A DNA stretch of 64,000 nucleotides from Flavobacterium sp. SM15 (lineage in GTDB: Bacteria > Bacteroidota > Bacteroidia > Flavobacteriales > Flavobacteriaceae): the NCBI RefSeq assembly GCF_022012335.1, contig NZ_JAKLTO010000007.1, positions 62,001 to 126,000 of the forward strand, in the 5' to 3' direction. Positions 43,409 to 53,540 of the stretch are shown one piece after another. The position numbers and the translations under genes are program-made. Every line of letters starts with the position of its first letter. Position 1 is the stretch's first letter. The notes beneath the pieces are model-generated. The model searched no databases and was not told the origin of the DNA. It saw only the letters and a program-made list of their open reading frames with translations.

Positions 43409-45046
43409 TTATTTCGCTCTTCTGAAACTGATAAAATAAATGATTGCATGAACAGCAGAAAACAACAATGAGAAATAGTACAAGAATTTATCATCTATTG
43501 TCGGGTCGGAATGATGCACGATCGCTACAGCAATTAACGCCACAACCATTCCAAGTCCTGAGAGTGCAACAACTCTGTAGCTACTCTTGTCAAAACCGTC
43601 TTTGTTTAAGATACTGTTTTTCATTCCGTAGAAAATATACAGGTCAAACCCTATCATCATCCAAACGATCAAACGGATCCAAGTATCCAGCGGTAAGAAT
43701 ACCATCATAAACAAACAAACCAAAATACCCAACACCGGAACCACAGGAACTAAAGGTGTTCTGAAAGCTCTTGGCGCCTCAGGCATTTTCTTACGCATTA
43801 CCAAAACGCCCAAGCATACTAAAATAAACGCGAACAACGTTCCGATACTTGTCATTTCACCAACTACTCTTGCAGGAACAAACGCCGCGAACAAACTTAC
43901 GATCATCATAAACAATAAGTTGTTTTTTGCAGGTGTTCTGAATTTAGGGTGTACTTCCGAGAAAACTTTCGGCATTAACCCGTCTTTACTCATCGAGAAA
44001 AACACACGGCTTTGTCCCATTAACATTACTAAAATAACCGAAGCATATCCTGCCAAAATAGCCAAAATAATAGCCTTGTTCAACCAAGGATAAGCCGGAG
44101 TGATCATTCCAGCTGCATTTACCGTTCCCATATTATCAATGGCAATGGCTACCGGAGCGATTCCGTCTGCACCGGCAAAAGCGGTATAATTCACAACACC
44201 GGTCATAACGTGAGCAAACAATATATACAAAAGCGTACAGATTCCTAAAGACAAAAGGATTCCGATTGGCATGTCTCTTTTTGGATTTTTAGCCTCTTGC
44301 GCAGCTGTTGAAACCGCGTCAAAACCAATATAAGCAAAGAAAACAATAGCGGCAGCACGAATAATTCCGCTGAAGCCAAACTCCCCGAAAGTACCAGTAT
44401 TTGCAGGAATGTATGGTGTATAATTTTCAGGACGGATGTATTGCCATCCCAGAGCAATGAATACTAATACAACTGTTACTTTCAGCAAAACGATAATTCC
44501 GTTTACGAAAGCCGATTCTTTAGTCCCGCGAATCAATATTAAGGACATGATCATTACAATGAATACTGCCGGCACATTTATAATCCCTCCTTCAAAAGGG
44601 GAAAGCATATAAGCATCGTCTATATGGATACCGTAGCCACTGAGGAACTTTCCGAGATACCTGGACCAACTAATCGATACGGTCGCCGCTCCTACTGCAT
44701 ATTCTAAAACCAAATCCCAACCGATAATCCAAGCCACGAATTCTCCCATAGTAGCAAAAGAATACGTATAGGCGCTTCCGGCTACAGGAATCATGGAGGA
44801 AAATTCCGCATAACATAACCCTGCAAACACACAGCCGATTGCTGCTACTATAAATGAAATTGTTATGGCTGGTCCTGCATTAGTTGCTGCCGCCATTCCG
44901 GTAATGGAAAACAATCCTGCACCAATGATAGCACCAACACCTAAAGCGGTTAAGCCAGATGCGGTTAATGTTTTCTTTAATCCTTTTTCAGACTCTGAAG
45001 CTTCTTCAAGCAACAAATTCAGAGGTTTTCTTTTCCAAATAGACAT
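43409..45046 (-). CDS. APC-family amino-acid permease
   Basis: 545 residues, about 12-14 hydrophobic helices. The first helix has GVGAIIGAGLFSITG, the substrate-binding turn of APC transporters, and FFAYIGFDAVSTAAQEAKNP is the conserved helix-6 segment. It looks like the cationic amino-acid transporter group (YfnA/CAT type). The cargo is not certain; a basic or aromatic amino acid is possible given the nearby tyrosine-breakdown genes. Own promoter (CAAAAATA, 45071-45078) and terminator. Confidence 0.9.
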   Translation of the reverse strand: MSIWKRKPLNLLLEEASESEKGLKKTLTASGLTALGVGAIIGAGLFSITGMAAATNAGPAITISFIVAAIGCVFAGLCYAEFSSMIPVAGSAYTYSFATMGEFVAWIIGWDLVLEYAVGAATVSISWSRYLGKFLSGYGIHIDDAYMLSPFEGGIINVPAVFIVMIMSLILIRGTKESAFVNGIIVLLKVTVVLVFIALGWQYIRPENYTPYIPANTGTFGEFGFSGIIRAAAIVFFAYIGFDAVSTAAQEAKNPKRDMPIGILLSLGICTLLYILFAHVMTGVVNYTAFAGADGIAPVAIAIDNMGTVNAAGMITPAYPWLNKAIILAILAGYASVILVMLMGQSRVFFSMSKDGLMPKVFSEVHPKFRTPAKNNLLFMMIVSLFAAFVPARVVGEMTSIGTLFAFILVCLGVLVMRKKMPEAPRAFRTPLVPVVPVLGILVCLFMMVFLPLDTWIRLIVWMMIGFDLYIFYGMKNSILNKDGFDKSSYRVVALSGLGMVVALIAVAIVHHSDPTIDDKFLYYFSLLFSAVHAIIYFISFRRAK

Positions 45047-45070
45047 ATATATAGTTTTGGTATTTTAGCC

Positions 45071-45078
45071 CAAAAATA
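45071..45078 (-). promoter_or_regulatory. -7 promoter box of the amino-acid permease gene
   Basis: TATTTTTG on the minus strand, exact TAnnTTTG match, 24 bases before the ATG. Confidence 0.5.
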
Positions 45079-45152
45079 GACTTTTTTAAAAACATTCGCA
45101 TAAAAAAAGAAAAAATTAAAAAGAAATCAAAAAAAACAGGCGAATTCTAAGA

Positions 45153-47363
45153 CTAAAACACAAAGCCAACACTAAACCAAGTGTGGTGGTCATGGGTTTC
45201 CGGTGACCAACTGTGTTTGATTTCGATAGGACCTATAAAAGTTTCCAATCCGTAGCCAAAAGCATAGCCGGAATATTTCGGTCTTGAAATCCAGGCGTCG
45301 CTTTCAAAAATATTGTTGCCGATATTAGAAAAATTTGCCGCAAAATTAAAGTGGTTCTTTTTGTAAAATTCGTAATCAATACCCGCTTCCCCCTTCACAT
45401 AACTGTCTCCGGAAATACTCAGGAAATCATAGCCGTAAAAGTGACGGAAATTATTAATCATGGTGTAACCGTAGCCTCCCAGCACAAAATCATGAAAAGG
45501 GATGGTGCGCTCTCCAAGGGCAAAACCACCTTCCGATTGAAGCTTGATCGTAATTTTTTTAAAGAAGGTTTGTACTAACTGCATGTTGGCTTTTGCAATT
45601 GAAAACGGTTCAAAAGTATGGGTATAATCCGATGAATACATAAACGATTTAAAATCCCCCACAAACTGAAACCCCTTTTTTGGGAAGTAATTTTTGTCCA
45701 ACGAATCAAATTTCACATACCCATAAGGCGCAAAATAAGAACTGTTTTCTAGTGTCGGTGTGGTGTTTTCTAAAGTAGCCGATTGAATTTTCAGGTGCTT
45801 GTACTCCAATCCGCCGCCGATTAAAAACCGTTGAATAAAAACCGTCTGGGCATAAATCTGATTGGTAAAATCGGAATAATTAATGTTGATGGAATTCACA
45901 TCAAGTGAACTCAGGGCGCTTCCATTACTGAAATCGGTAAGAATGTTTTTATCGAATTGATTGAATCGGGAATTGAAACCAAAACTCCAATAAAAACCGT
46001 TGTCCAAATAATAATTTAAATTAAAGCGCGTATTATCCCCCAGAATTAAATCAAGGGAAGCCACATCGTTTTTAAAAAGTAATTTTTTTTGGGTTAGGTT
46101 GACCAAAACCGCACTCTTGTAAAGACCGTCGTAATGCAGTCCGAAGCGAAGGTATCGGTTTACGGGATTTTCTTTCAGATCCAACACTAAGCGGTCTCCA
46201 TCGCCTTTATCTTCTTTTTCAAACCAATAGGAAATCGCACTGAAATTTTGAGTAGAGTTCAAATTGCTGATTCCCTGATTCAATTTCTCATAGGTGATTT
46301 TTTTTCCGCTTCGAAAACGAAGTTTTCCCAAAATATACGGTCGGGTAAAGCTTTGCAGCGGATTAATTTTTACTTCCGAAATTTTTAGGGTATCGGTTAA
46401 CTGATTGTTCTTTTTTATCGAAATCGTATCGTGAAAACCTCCCAGTTTTACCAGTTTTTCATAAACCGTAAAGGCTGCCTCCTCGCCTTTTTTAATAATC
46501 TCATGCCCCAGGTCAAAAGAAATAACCGAATAACCTTTAATGTCCGGCTTAATATAAATGTCGGTCAGTTTGCGCTTGGCTTCCATTTTTTCGATCATAC
46601 TGAAATTGGTAATCTGAACCAAAACCCCCGAAGCTCCTCCAATGGTTTCCCGGTCTTTCAATCCGTCCTGAACATCTACCCCGATAACAATGTCGGCCCC
46701 CATTTTTCGCACTTCTTCCACAGGATAGTTATTGGTTACTCCACCGTCTATGAGCAGTTTTCCATCAATTTCAATCGGGGTATACAAAGAGGGAAAAGCA
46801 CCGCTGGCCAAAATTGCTTTAGGTAAAACCCCTTCCCGTAACACCATTTCCTGACCCGTTTCGATATCAGTGGCAATACAGACAAAAGGAATCGGCAGTT
46901 TGCTGAAATCCCGGGTATAACGCACATGGCTGGTCAACCTGCTGAGTAAATTATAATTGTAAAGTCCTTTGGAAAGTGCGGTAGGCACCCCAACTTTATA
47001 ATTTTTGAAAGGAAGGGTTACAGCGTACACCTCGTCGTTGCGTTTCTCGAAGAAATTTTTAGACGAGCGCGGAATGTAGTCCTGCAAAAGCGCATCAGAA
47101 TCTACCACTTTAAAAATCGAATCCAGTTGTCGCGCATTGTAACCCGAAGCATACAACCCGCCTACAATGGCCCCCATACTGGTCCCTCCGATATAATCCA
47201 CTTTAATCCCTGCTTCTTCAAGCACTTTCAAAACGCCAATATGCGCTAATCCTTTCGCACCACCACCACTTAAAACCACACCAATTTTGGGTTTCTTTTG
47301 ATCTTGGGCAAAGACAGAAAAAACTAGGCTAAAGAGTAAAATCAGCGGGAGAAGTTTCTTCAT
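45153..47363 (-). CDS. patatin-like phospholipase fused to an Omp85-type barrel (type Vd-like)
   Basis: 736 residues from the ATG at 47363, where a signal peptide begins (LLPLILLFSLVFSVFAQ). Residues ~30-300 are a patatin domain: oxyanion GGGAKGLAHIG, nucleophile GTSMG and the catalytic Asp in IDGG. Residues ~335-400 are a single POTRA module, and the rest is a beta-barrel of the bacterial surface antigen type. This is the layout of PlpD-like type Vd autotransporters, which place a phospholipase outside. It begins one base after the uvrC stop. Confidence 0.87.
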   Translation of the reverse strand: MKKLLPLILLFSLVFSVFAQDQKKPKIGVVLSGGGAKGLAHIGVLKVLEEAGIKVDYIGGTSMGAIVGGLYASGYNARQLDSIFKVVDSDALLQDYIPRSSKNFFEKRNDEVYAVTLPFKNYKVGVPTALSKGLYNYNLLSRLTSHVRYTRDFSKLPIPFVCIATDIETGQEMVLREGVLPKAILASGAFPSLYTPIEIDGKLLIDGGVTNNYPVEEVRKMGADIVIGVDVQDGLKDRETIGGASGVLVQITNFSMIEKMEAKRKLTDIYIKPDIKGYSVISFDLGHEIIKKGEEAAFTVYEKLVKLGGFHDTISIKKNNQLTDTLKISEVKINPLQSFTRPYILGKLRFRSGKKITYEKLNQGISNLNSTQNFSAISYWFEKEDKGDGDRLVLDLKENPVNRYLRFGLHYDGLYKSAVLVNLTQKKLLFKNDVASLDLILGDNTRFNLNYYLDNGFYWSFGFNSRFNQFDKNILTDFSNGSALSSLDVNSININYSDFTNQIYAQTVFIQRFLIGGGLEYKHLKIQSATLENTTPTLENSSYFAPYGYVKFDSLDKNYFPKKGFQFVGDFKSFMYSSDYTHTFEPFSIAKANMQLVQTFFKKITIKLQSEGGFALGERTIPFHDFVLGGYGYTMINNFRHFYGYDFLSISGDSYVKGEAGIDYEFYKKNHFNFAANFSNIGNNIFESDAWISRPKYSGYAFGYGLETFIGPIEIKHSWSPETHDHHTWFSVGFVF

Positions 47364-47364
47364 G

Positions 47365-49170
47365 TTATTGTTCGGGATTGGATTTCTTGTAAAATTCGAC
47401 AATTTTTTTGGCTTTTGAAAGCCCAACGACGTCAGAAATTTCTTTTTCGGTCGCATTTGATAATCTTTTTACAGATTTGAACTGTTTTATTAACGCAATC
47501 ATGGTTTTTTCACCAATTCCGGGAATGGTTTCCATCGAAGTTTGAATCGCCGCCTTGCTGCGTTTGTCGCGGTGAAACGTAATTCCGAAACGGTGCGCTT
47601 CGTTGCGCAAATGCTGAATGGTTTTCAGGGTTTCCGATTTCTTGTCCAGATAAAGCGGCACCGAATCTCCCGGATAATAAATTTCTTCCAGACGTTTGGC
47701 AATCCCGATGATGGCAATTTTTCCGCGCAAGCCCAAATCTTCCAGACTTTTCAACGCTGAGGACAACTGCCCTTTTCCACCGTCAATGATGATCAGCTGC
47801 GGCAACGGTTCGTTTTCCTCCAGCAAACGCTTGTAACGCCTATAAACAACTTCTTCCATAGAGGCAAAATCGTTCGGGCCTTCCACGGTTTTGATGTTGA
47901 AATGACGGTAATCTTTCTTGCTCGGTTTGCCGTCCTTAAACACTACACAGGCCGCAACCGGATTGGCTCCCTGAATATTAGAATTATCAAAACATTCAAT
48001 GTGACGCGGTTCCACCGACAAGCGCAAATCCTTCTGCATCTGCGCCATAATACGGTTAGTATGCCGGTCCGGATCGACGATTTTGATTTGTTTGAGTTGA
48101 TCCAAGCGGTAGTATTTTGCATTGCGCTCGGACAAATCAAGAATTTGCTTTTTATCACCCAGTTTAGGGACAGTCACTTTTATTTTATCGCCGAAATCAA
48201 GTTCGAACGGCAGGATGATTTCTTTGGACAGCAGATGAAAACGCTCACGGAGTTCCACAACAGCCAATTCTAAAAGTTCTTCGTTGGTTTCTTCGAGTTT
48301 CTTTTTGAGTTCCATGGTATGAGAACGCACAATCGCGCCGTGGGAAATCTGAAGGAAATTCACATACGCCATGCTTTCATCGGACACAATGGAAAACACA
48401 TCGATATTGGAAATCTTCGGGTTCAAAATGGTCGATTTCGCCTGATAATTTTCCAGCACTTCGATCTTTTCCTTGATTTTTTGGGCTTCTTCGAACTTCA
48501 TGTCCAGCGCCAAATCGGTCATGTGTTTTTTGAAGTCTTTCAAACTCTCTTTAAAATTCCCTTTTAAGATTTCGCGGATAGCCTGCACCTGTTTCTCATA
48601 ATTAGTAATGCTTTCCAAACCTTCGCACGGCCCTTTACAGTTCCCGATGTGGTACTCCAAACAGACTTTGAACTTCCCGCTGTCAATGTTCGCCTTGCTC
48701 AAATCATAGTTGCAGGTGCGCAGCGGATACAATTCTTTAATTAAATCCAAAATCGTATGCACGGTCTTAAAACTGGTGTACGGGCCAAAGTATTCCGAGC
48801 CGTCTTTAATCATTTTCCGGGTGGAAAAAATTCTGGGGAACCGCTCGTTTTTGATGCAGATCCACGGATAGGTCTTATCATCACGGAGCAACACATTATA
48901 GCGCGGCTGAAGCGTTTTGATCAGGTTGTTTTCCAGCAGCAGCGCATCGGTTTCCGTAGGTACAACGATGTGCTTAATGGCTACAATCTTCTTAACCAGC
49001 ACATTGGTTTTGGCGTTGTCGTGCACTTTATTGAAGTAGGACGAAACGCGTTTTTTTAAATTCTTGGCTTTCCCCACATAAAGGATCTTGCCGTCTTTAT
49101 CGTAATACTGATAGACGCCGGGACTGTCCGGTAAGGTTTGAATTTGGAGTTCTAAAGCGGAGAGCGACAT
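47365..49170 (-). CDS. uvrC: excinuclease ABC subunit C
   Basis: 601 residues. Makes both incisions in nucleotide-excision repair. N-terminal GIY-YIG nuclease (SPGVYQYYDKDGKILYVGKA), UVR motif (~205-240), UvrC RNase H-like domain with CFDNSNIQGANPVA and DGGKGQ, and C-terminal helix-hairpin-helix (IPGIGEKTMIALI). Normal length. It has a TAACTTTG promoter box. Confidence 0.96.
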   Translation of the reverse strand: MSLSALELQIQTLPDSPGVYQYYDKDGKILYVGKAKNLKKRVSSYFNKVHDNAKTNVLVKKIVAIKHIVVPTETDALLLENNLIKTLQPRYNVLLRDDKTYPWICIKNERFPRIFSTRKMIKDGSEYFGPYTSFKTVHTILDLIKELYPLRTCNYDLSKANIDSGKFKVCLEYHIGNCKGPCEGLESITNYEKQVQAIREILKGNFKESLKDFKKHMTDLALDMKFEEAQKIKEKIEVLENYQAKSTILNPKISNIDVFSIVSDESMAYVNFLQISHGAIVRSHTMELKKKLEETNEELLELAVVELRERFHLLSKEIILPFELDFGDKIKVTVPKLGDKKQILDLSERNAKYYRLDQLKQIKIVDPDRHTNRIMAQMQKDLRLSVEPRHIECFDNSNIQGANPVAACVVFKDGKPSKKDYRHFNIKTVEGPNDFASMEEVVYRRYKRLLEENEPLPQLIIIDGGKGQLSSALKSLEDLGLRGKIAIIGIAKRLEEIYYPGDSVPLYLDKKSETLKTIQHLRNEAHRFGITFHRDKRSKAAIQTSMETIPGIGEKTMIALIKQFKSVKRLSNATEKEISDVVGLSKAKKIVEFYKKSNPEQ

Positions 49171-49196
49171 TTTGAGGATTTGTTCTTAGCTAGTTT

Positions 49197-49204
49197 CAAA
49201 GTTA
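49197..49204 (-). promoter_or_regulatory. -7 promoter box of uvrC
   Basis: TAACTTTG on the minus strand, exact TAnnTTTG match, 26 bases before the ATG. Confidence 0.55.
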
Positions 49205-49283
49205 CGAATTAGTTCCACTAAAAACAGTTCGATTCAAAATTTATAACGCATCACTCCTAATGGACAATTATGGCTTGTCTCCG

Positions 49284-49781
49284 TCATTCTTTCATTAAGT
49301 TCCAGGTGTAATCAAAAAGTTTCAAAAAATTTTCCAGTTCAGGAAGCCTTTCGTTTTCATCGGCCAAATTAGTTCCAATATTTACAGTATAGGCTCCATC
49401 CCCAAAACTCAGAGAATACGATATCCCATCGGCTATATTGAAATCGTAATTGATTTTATCAATATCAATTTTTTTAATCATCCTCACAATTGTATCGAAC
49501 TGTTCAGTGTTCATTTCATCACCTATGGTTAAGGAATTTGCCCTATTCATATCATCGGTAGTGTAAATTTTCTTTACATAACATCCCTTTTTGCTGTCCC
49601 GAAAAAAGGACAACCCAATAAGTTTCTTTTCAACTTTACTGCGGTACAAATGAGGCGCGCTTCTGTGGAGCGTAATCGACACAACCTTTATTTCTTTGTC
49701 AAGCTTGTACGTGTTCACCTCTTGTGCCAAAGAAGTTAAAAAACAAAAGCTAAAAGCAAGCAATAGAAAGAGTTGTTTCAT
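49284..49781 (-). CDS. secreted hypothetical protein
   Basis: 165 residues, signal peptide LLLAFSFCFLTSLAQ cut near residue 19. The mature part alternates short strands and two helices, with one Cys (KKGCYVKK). No known motif; it could be a small periplasmic binding protein. Single gene with its own promoter box at 49861-49868. Function unknown. Confidence 0.6.
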   Translation of the reverse strand: MKQLFLLLAFSFCFLTSLAQEVNTYKLDKEIKVVSITLHRSAPHLYRSKVEKKLIGLSFFRDSKKGCYVKKIYTTDDMNRANSLTIGDEMNTEQFDTIVRMIKKIDIDKINYDFNIADGISYSLSFGDGAYTVNIGTNLADENERLPELENFLKLFDYTWNLMKE

Positions 49782-50131
49782 TTAGTATTCTTTTTGGAAG
49801 TTCGGCTATTTTGGCCATGTAACGACACGTGCTTTTAGATGTACCAAGGCAGCCCTGTTCCAAAGTTACAAATTAATTGCTACTTCGCCACGGTTGCTTC
49901 AATAATCAGTTCAATTGAAAAACAAACTATAAACATTGCAACTTTCAATCAAAAAATACAGTTGTTTTCTTAATTTTTACAGTTCTTCTTTCAATAGATT
50001 ACAATACATATTCAATTTTTATACTAAGTTGTTCTATACATTGACAAATGCTATTGATTTTTTCAGTTATTAAATCAATTTTATAAGAATTTATTTATAT
50101 AATTGTACATAAATTCATAAAAAATACTTCT
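49782..50131. other. 350-base gene-free stretch
   Basis: No reading frame worth calling. It contains the minus-strand -7 box TAACTTTG (49861-49868) for the secreted protein gene. The rest is AT-rich with scattered short palindromes; I see no repeat or RNA structure that stands out. Confidence 0.5.
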
Positions 50132-50608
50132 ATGCCCATCGACAATTTAGGAAAAAGCCATTTTACGCCTGCCGAAATCACTACCCTTACCCAAAACCTG
50201 CAACAGATTCGAGCTATTCTCAGCCGAATGAGCGTTAATCTTACCCCTGCGGAACGCCGTCAATACGCCAAAGTAGGTGAACAGAACAAGCTTTTGGTGA
50301 ATAAGGTGCGCGACTACCATCAAAGCCAACCCCAATTACAATCCCCTGAAATTGACTGGAACGAATTTGAAAAAGACTATGCGGACCGAACCGTCACTGG
50401 CGCACTTCTTTCCCAAGTACGAGAGTTGGAACGCGAGCTACTGAGCATTAAAATACTCCGTGATTTCGACAACTACACCGATGCCCTGCGCGATTACAAA
50501 TACGCAAAATACAAAAACAGTTTTGCCAATCAAATTGGTTATGCCGCTAAAATTGAAAGCCTGAAAGTATTCTTCCCAAAAACAGGAAAGACCAAGAAGA
50601 AAAAATGA
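50132..50608 (+). CDS. hypothetical helical protein
   Basis: 158 residues, no signal peptide or membrane helix. Mostly charged helices with a likely coiled coil near 75-115 and a very basic end (KTGKTKKKK), which suggests binding to nucleic acid or another acidic partner. Family not recognised. The next gene starts 66 bases downstream on the same strand, so an operon is possible but not clear. Confidence 0.6.
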   Translation: MPIDNLGKSHFTPAEITTLTQNLQQIRAILSRMSVNLTPAERRQYAKVGEQNKLLVNKVRDYHQSQPQLQSPEIDWNEFEKDYADRTVTGALLSQVRELERELLSIKILRDFDNYTDALRDYKYAKYKNSFANQIGYAAKIESLKVFFPKTGKTKKKK

Positions 50609-50674
50609 TCCCTATAACTCATAATTCATAACTTATAATTTATAATTATTACTATTTTAGCGTTTTAACCCGCT

Positions 50675-51649
50675 ATGAACTACCGCAATAACATCCTGAA
50701 AATCCTAAAAGAAGAAATCCTGCCAGGAGAAAGCAAAACCATCAACATGGAAATTGCCAAACTTCACACGATGACCAAACTGAAAATCCCCATCATCGTG
50801 GAGCGTTCCAAGCTTCCGGGACCGACCGTATTGTTATCGGCAGGACTGCACGGCGACGAAATCAACGGGATTGAAATTGTCCGTCAGCTCATTGTGAAAA
50901 AAATCAACAAACCCAAAACGGGAACGATCATTTGCATTCCGATCATCAATGTATTCGGTTTTGTGAACCAAACCCGCGAATTTCCAGACGGTCGCGACCT
51001 GAACCGCGTATTCCCGGGAAGTAAAAACGGTTCGTTGGCCAGTCGTTTTGCCTATTATCTTTTAAAAGAAGTGATCCCGTTTGTGGATTATGCCATTGAT
51101 TTTCATGCCGGTGGTGCGGCACGGTTTAATGCGGCTCAAATTCGAATCGCGCCCAACAATGCGGAACTTAGGGACTTGGCAGAAATTTTCAATGCGCCCT
51201 TTACGTTGTATTCCAACAACATTACCGGCTCCTTCCGAAATTCCTGCGATAAATTAGGAGTGAAAATGCTCTTGTTTGAAGGCGGAAAATCCATCGACAT
51301 CAACGAAGACATTACCCAACAGGGCATTGAAGGTGCCAAACGGGTTTTGGAACACCTGAACATGCTCAACCACCGTAAAAAAGCAACACCCGCCGAAAAC
51401 AACAGCATCTATATTGAAAAATCAAGTTGGATTCGCGCACGCTATTCCGGAATGTTCCACGGGTACACCCAAATTGGGAGTTATGTTGAAAAAGGACAAC
51501 TTTTGGCCACCATTTCTGACCCGTACGGAAAAGTGGAACACAAAATGAAAGCGCCGAACAAAGGGTACATCATCAACGTAAACGAAGCGCCGATTGTGTA
51601 TCAAGGTGATGCGATTTATCATATTTCTACCGAACTGGAACAAACCTAA
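50675..51649 (+). CDS. succinylglutamate desuccinylase/aspartoacylase family zinc hydrolase
   Basis: 324 residues. Zinc carboxypeptidase-like fold: HxxE ligands in SAGLHGDEINGIE, FPDGRDLNRVFPG, the third ligand in AIDFHAGG, and a catalytic Glu in LLFEGGKS. A C-terminal ~80-residue barrel follows (GYIINVNEAPIVYQGDAIYHI). Family members remove acyl groups from N-acyl amino acids or peptides; the actual substrate is unknown. Confidence 0.83.
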   Translation: MNYRNNILKILKEEILPGESKTINMEIAKLHTMTKLKIPIIVERSKLPGPTVLLSAGLHGDEINGIEIVRQLIVKKINKPKTGTIICIPIINVFGFVNQTREFPDGRDLNRVFPGSKNGSLASRFAYYLLKEVIPFVDYAIDFHAGGAARFNAAQIRIAPNNAELRDLAEIFNAPFTLYSNNITGSFRNSCDKLGVKMLLFEGGKSIDINEDITQQGIEGAKRVLEHLNMLNHRKKATPAENNSIYIEKSSWIRARYSGMFHGYTQIGSYVEKGQLLATISDPYGKVEHKMKAPNKGYIINVNEAPIVYQGDAIYHISTELEQT

Positions 51650-51705
51650 CAATTATCATATTTTATTGTTAGAGAAGCCCTTAGTTTTGATTAAAATTCA
51701 AGACT

Positions 51706-52968
51706 ATGATTTTGTGGAAAAAACTATCGCAACAGGAACGTCAGGCGCGAATTGAACGGGCCTTGCAGGAAAACGTAAATTTTGCACACGACGCCTCCTT
51801 GGGCTATCCGGCTTCCAAACTGGACAGCAAAGTGTTCAACAGCGACATGCCTTTTTTGAAGGATGCGCCAACCCTGCAAACTTATGTGGCCAACCCGAAC
51901 CATATCGGCTGTCATACCTTTGGCACTTCTGAAAAAGCCTTCAGCGGAACGCAGGAAATGGAACGTGAAGTCTTGAAAGTGCTGGCGGAAGATATTTTTA
52001 AAGCCCAGCCCCATTCCTACGACGGTTATATTGCACCCGGCGGTACCGAGGCCAACCTTCAGGCCATTTGGATGTACCGCAATTTCTTTATGAATTATTG
52101 CGAGGCCTTGCCGGAGGAAATTGCAATTCTGGCCTCTGAAGACACACACTATTCCATCCCAAAAGCTTCCAATTTACTGATGATCGAACGCTATGCGGTT
52201 CCCGTAGATTTTGAAACCCGAAAGCTGGATAAAATCGCTTTGGACAAGATTGTTTTGGCTGCAAAACATAAAGGCAAAAAATACTTCATCGTGATTGCCA
52301 ATATGGGCACTACCATGTTTGGCGCCATTGATGAGCCTAATGACTATTGTGAACTCTTGGAGCGTCATAATTTATTATACAAACTACATATTGATGCGGC
52401 GTATGGTGGGTTTGTGTATCCGTTCAGCAATTCAGAAAGCACCATCAACTTTGAAAACCCTAAAATCAGTTCGATAACCATTGATGCGCACAAAATGCTT
52501 CAGGCACCTTACGGAACCGGAGTTTTTCTATGCCGAAAAGGATTAATTGAAAATGTACTTACCCAAGAAGCCGAATACGTCGAAGGCATGGATTTGACCT
52601 TATGTGGAAGTCGAAGCGGAGCCAATGCCATCGCGGTTTGGATGATCCTTTTTACCTACGGGCCGTTTGGCTGGTGCGAAAAAATCCGGGTGTTGCAGAT
52701 GCGCACCGATTGGCTTTGCAATCAATTGGATGTTTTGCAAGTGAAGTACTTCCGTGATCCGTTTATGAATATCGTGACGGTGCAATCGGAATACATTACA
52801 GCGGAACTGGAAGAAAAATACGATTTGGTGCCGCAAAAGCACGGAGAAGGCAACAAATGGTATAAAATTGTGATTATGGATCATGTGGAAGTCGATCATT
52901 TGAGTACTTTTATAACCGATTTGAAACGCACCATCCATGTTAAAGAAAGAACTCCGCTTAAAGTATAA
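51706..52968 (+). CDS. PLP-dependent decarboxylase (group II type)
   Basis: 420 residues, fold type I. The PLP lysine lies in TIDAHKMLQAPYG, the PLP-phosphate region in GGTEANLQA, and the Asp contacting the ring in LHIDAAYGG. Closest in style to glutamate/aspartate/tyrosine decarboxylases, but shorter (420 instead of ~480 residues). The substrate is not known. Its end overlaps the start of the next gene by 32 bases. Confidence 0.8.
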   Translation: MILWKKLSQQERQARIERALQENVNFAHDASLGYPASKLDSKVFNSDMPFLKDAPTLQTYVANPNHIGCHTFGTSEKAFSGTQEMEREVLKVLAEDIFKAQPHSYDGYIAPGGTEANLQAIWMYRNFFMNYCEALPEEIAILASEDTHYSIPKASNLLMIERYAVPVDFETRKLDKIALDKIVLAAKHKGKKYFIVIANMGTTMFGAIDEPNDYCELLERHNLLYKLHIDAAYGGFVYPFSNSESTINFENPKISSITIDAHKMLQAPYGTGVFLCRKGLIENVLTQEAEYVEGMDLTLCGSRSGANAIAVWMILFTYGPFGWCEKIRVLQMRTDWLCNQLDVLQVKYFRDPFMNIVTVQSEYITAELEEKYDLVPQKHGEGNKWYKIVIMDHVEVDHLSTFITDLKRTIHVKERTPLKV

Positions 52969-53506
52969 AAACGAGCGTAAAAAACTCACTTTTGATGAAA
53001 TTCAATTGATGAGTCTCGAAATTGCCAATCACAGCTTAAGTCTTCCGGTTTGGGACAAAACCTATTTTCATTTGTTTCTGCCCATTGAAGCACAGAACGA
53101 AATCAACACGGAATACCTGTTACAGATTTTATCCGGACGCGATAAGGAAATTGTCGTTTCAAAAGCCGATTTCGAAAGCCGAAAAATGACGCATTTCCTC
53201 TTAACGGACAACACCAAAATTAAAAACAACGAATACGGGATTCCGGAACCGGTAGACGGACTTGAAGTTCCTTCCTCCAAAATTGATGTAGTATTTGTTC
53301 CTTTACTGGCTTACGATAAAACCGGACATCGCGTGGGCTATGGCAAAGGTTTTTACGATACTTTCTTAGCGGAATGCAAACCCGAAGTAATCAAGATTGG
53401 TCTTTCCTATTTTGATCCGGAAGACACTATTTCAGACAGTAACGAAAACGACATCCGATTGAATTATTGCATAACCCCCGAAGGAATTTTTGAATTTAAA
53501 CTTTAA
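52937..53506 (+). CDS. 5-formyltetrahydrofolate cyclo-ligase
   Basis: 189 residues. ATP-dependent enzyme that returns 5-formyl-THF to the folate pool as 5,10-methenyl-THF. Signature KTGHRVGYGKGFYDTFL near residue 128 and the basic N-terminus (LKKELRLKYKNERKKL) are typical. Overlap with the decarboxylase gene suggests translational coupling. Confidence 0.92.
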   Translation: MLKKELRLKYKNERKKLTFDEIQLMSLEIANHSLSLPVWDKTYFHLFLPIEAQNEINTEYLLQILSGRDKEIVVSKADFESRKMTHFLLTDNTKIKNNEYGIPEPVDGLEVPSSKIDVVFVPLLAYDKTGHRVGYGKGFYDTFLAECKPEVIKIGLSYFDPEDTISDSNENDIRLNYCITPEGIFEFKL

Positions 53507-53540
53507 AAGTTATATTAGCAAAACCAAAAACCTTAACCTT

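Noticed and set aside
43246-43494. 82-codon open frame upstream of the permease stop
   Set aside because: Overlaps the permease end and its terminator, low-complexity Phe/Ser/Lys composition.
47902-48273. 123-codon frame inside uvrC on the plus strand
   Set aside because: Lies opposite the conserved UvrC nuclease domain and has no start context or motif.
50609-50674. AT-rich repeats (ATAATT/TATAAT) between two genes as a phage or plasmid site
   Set aside because: Simple AT-rich spacer; the short repeats are imperfect and no mobile-element gene is nearby.
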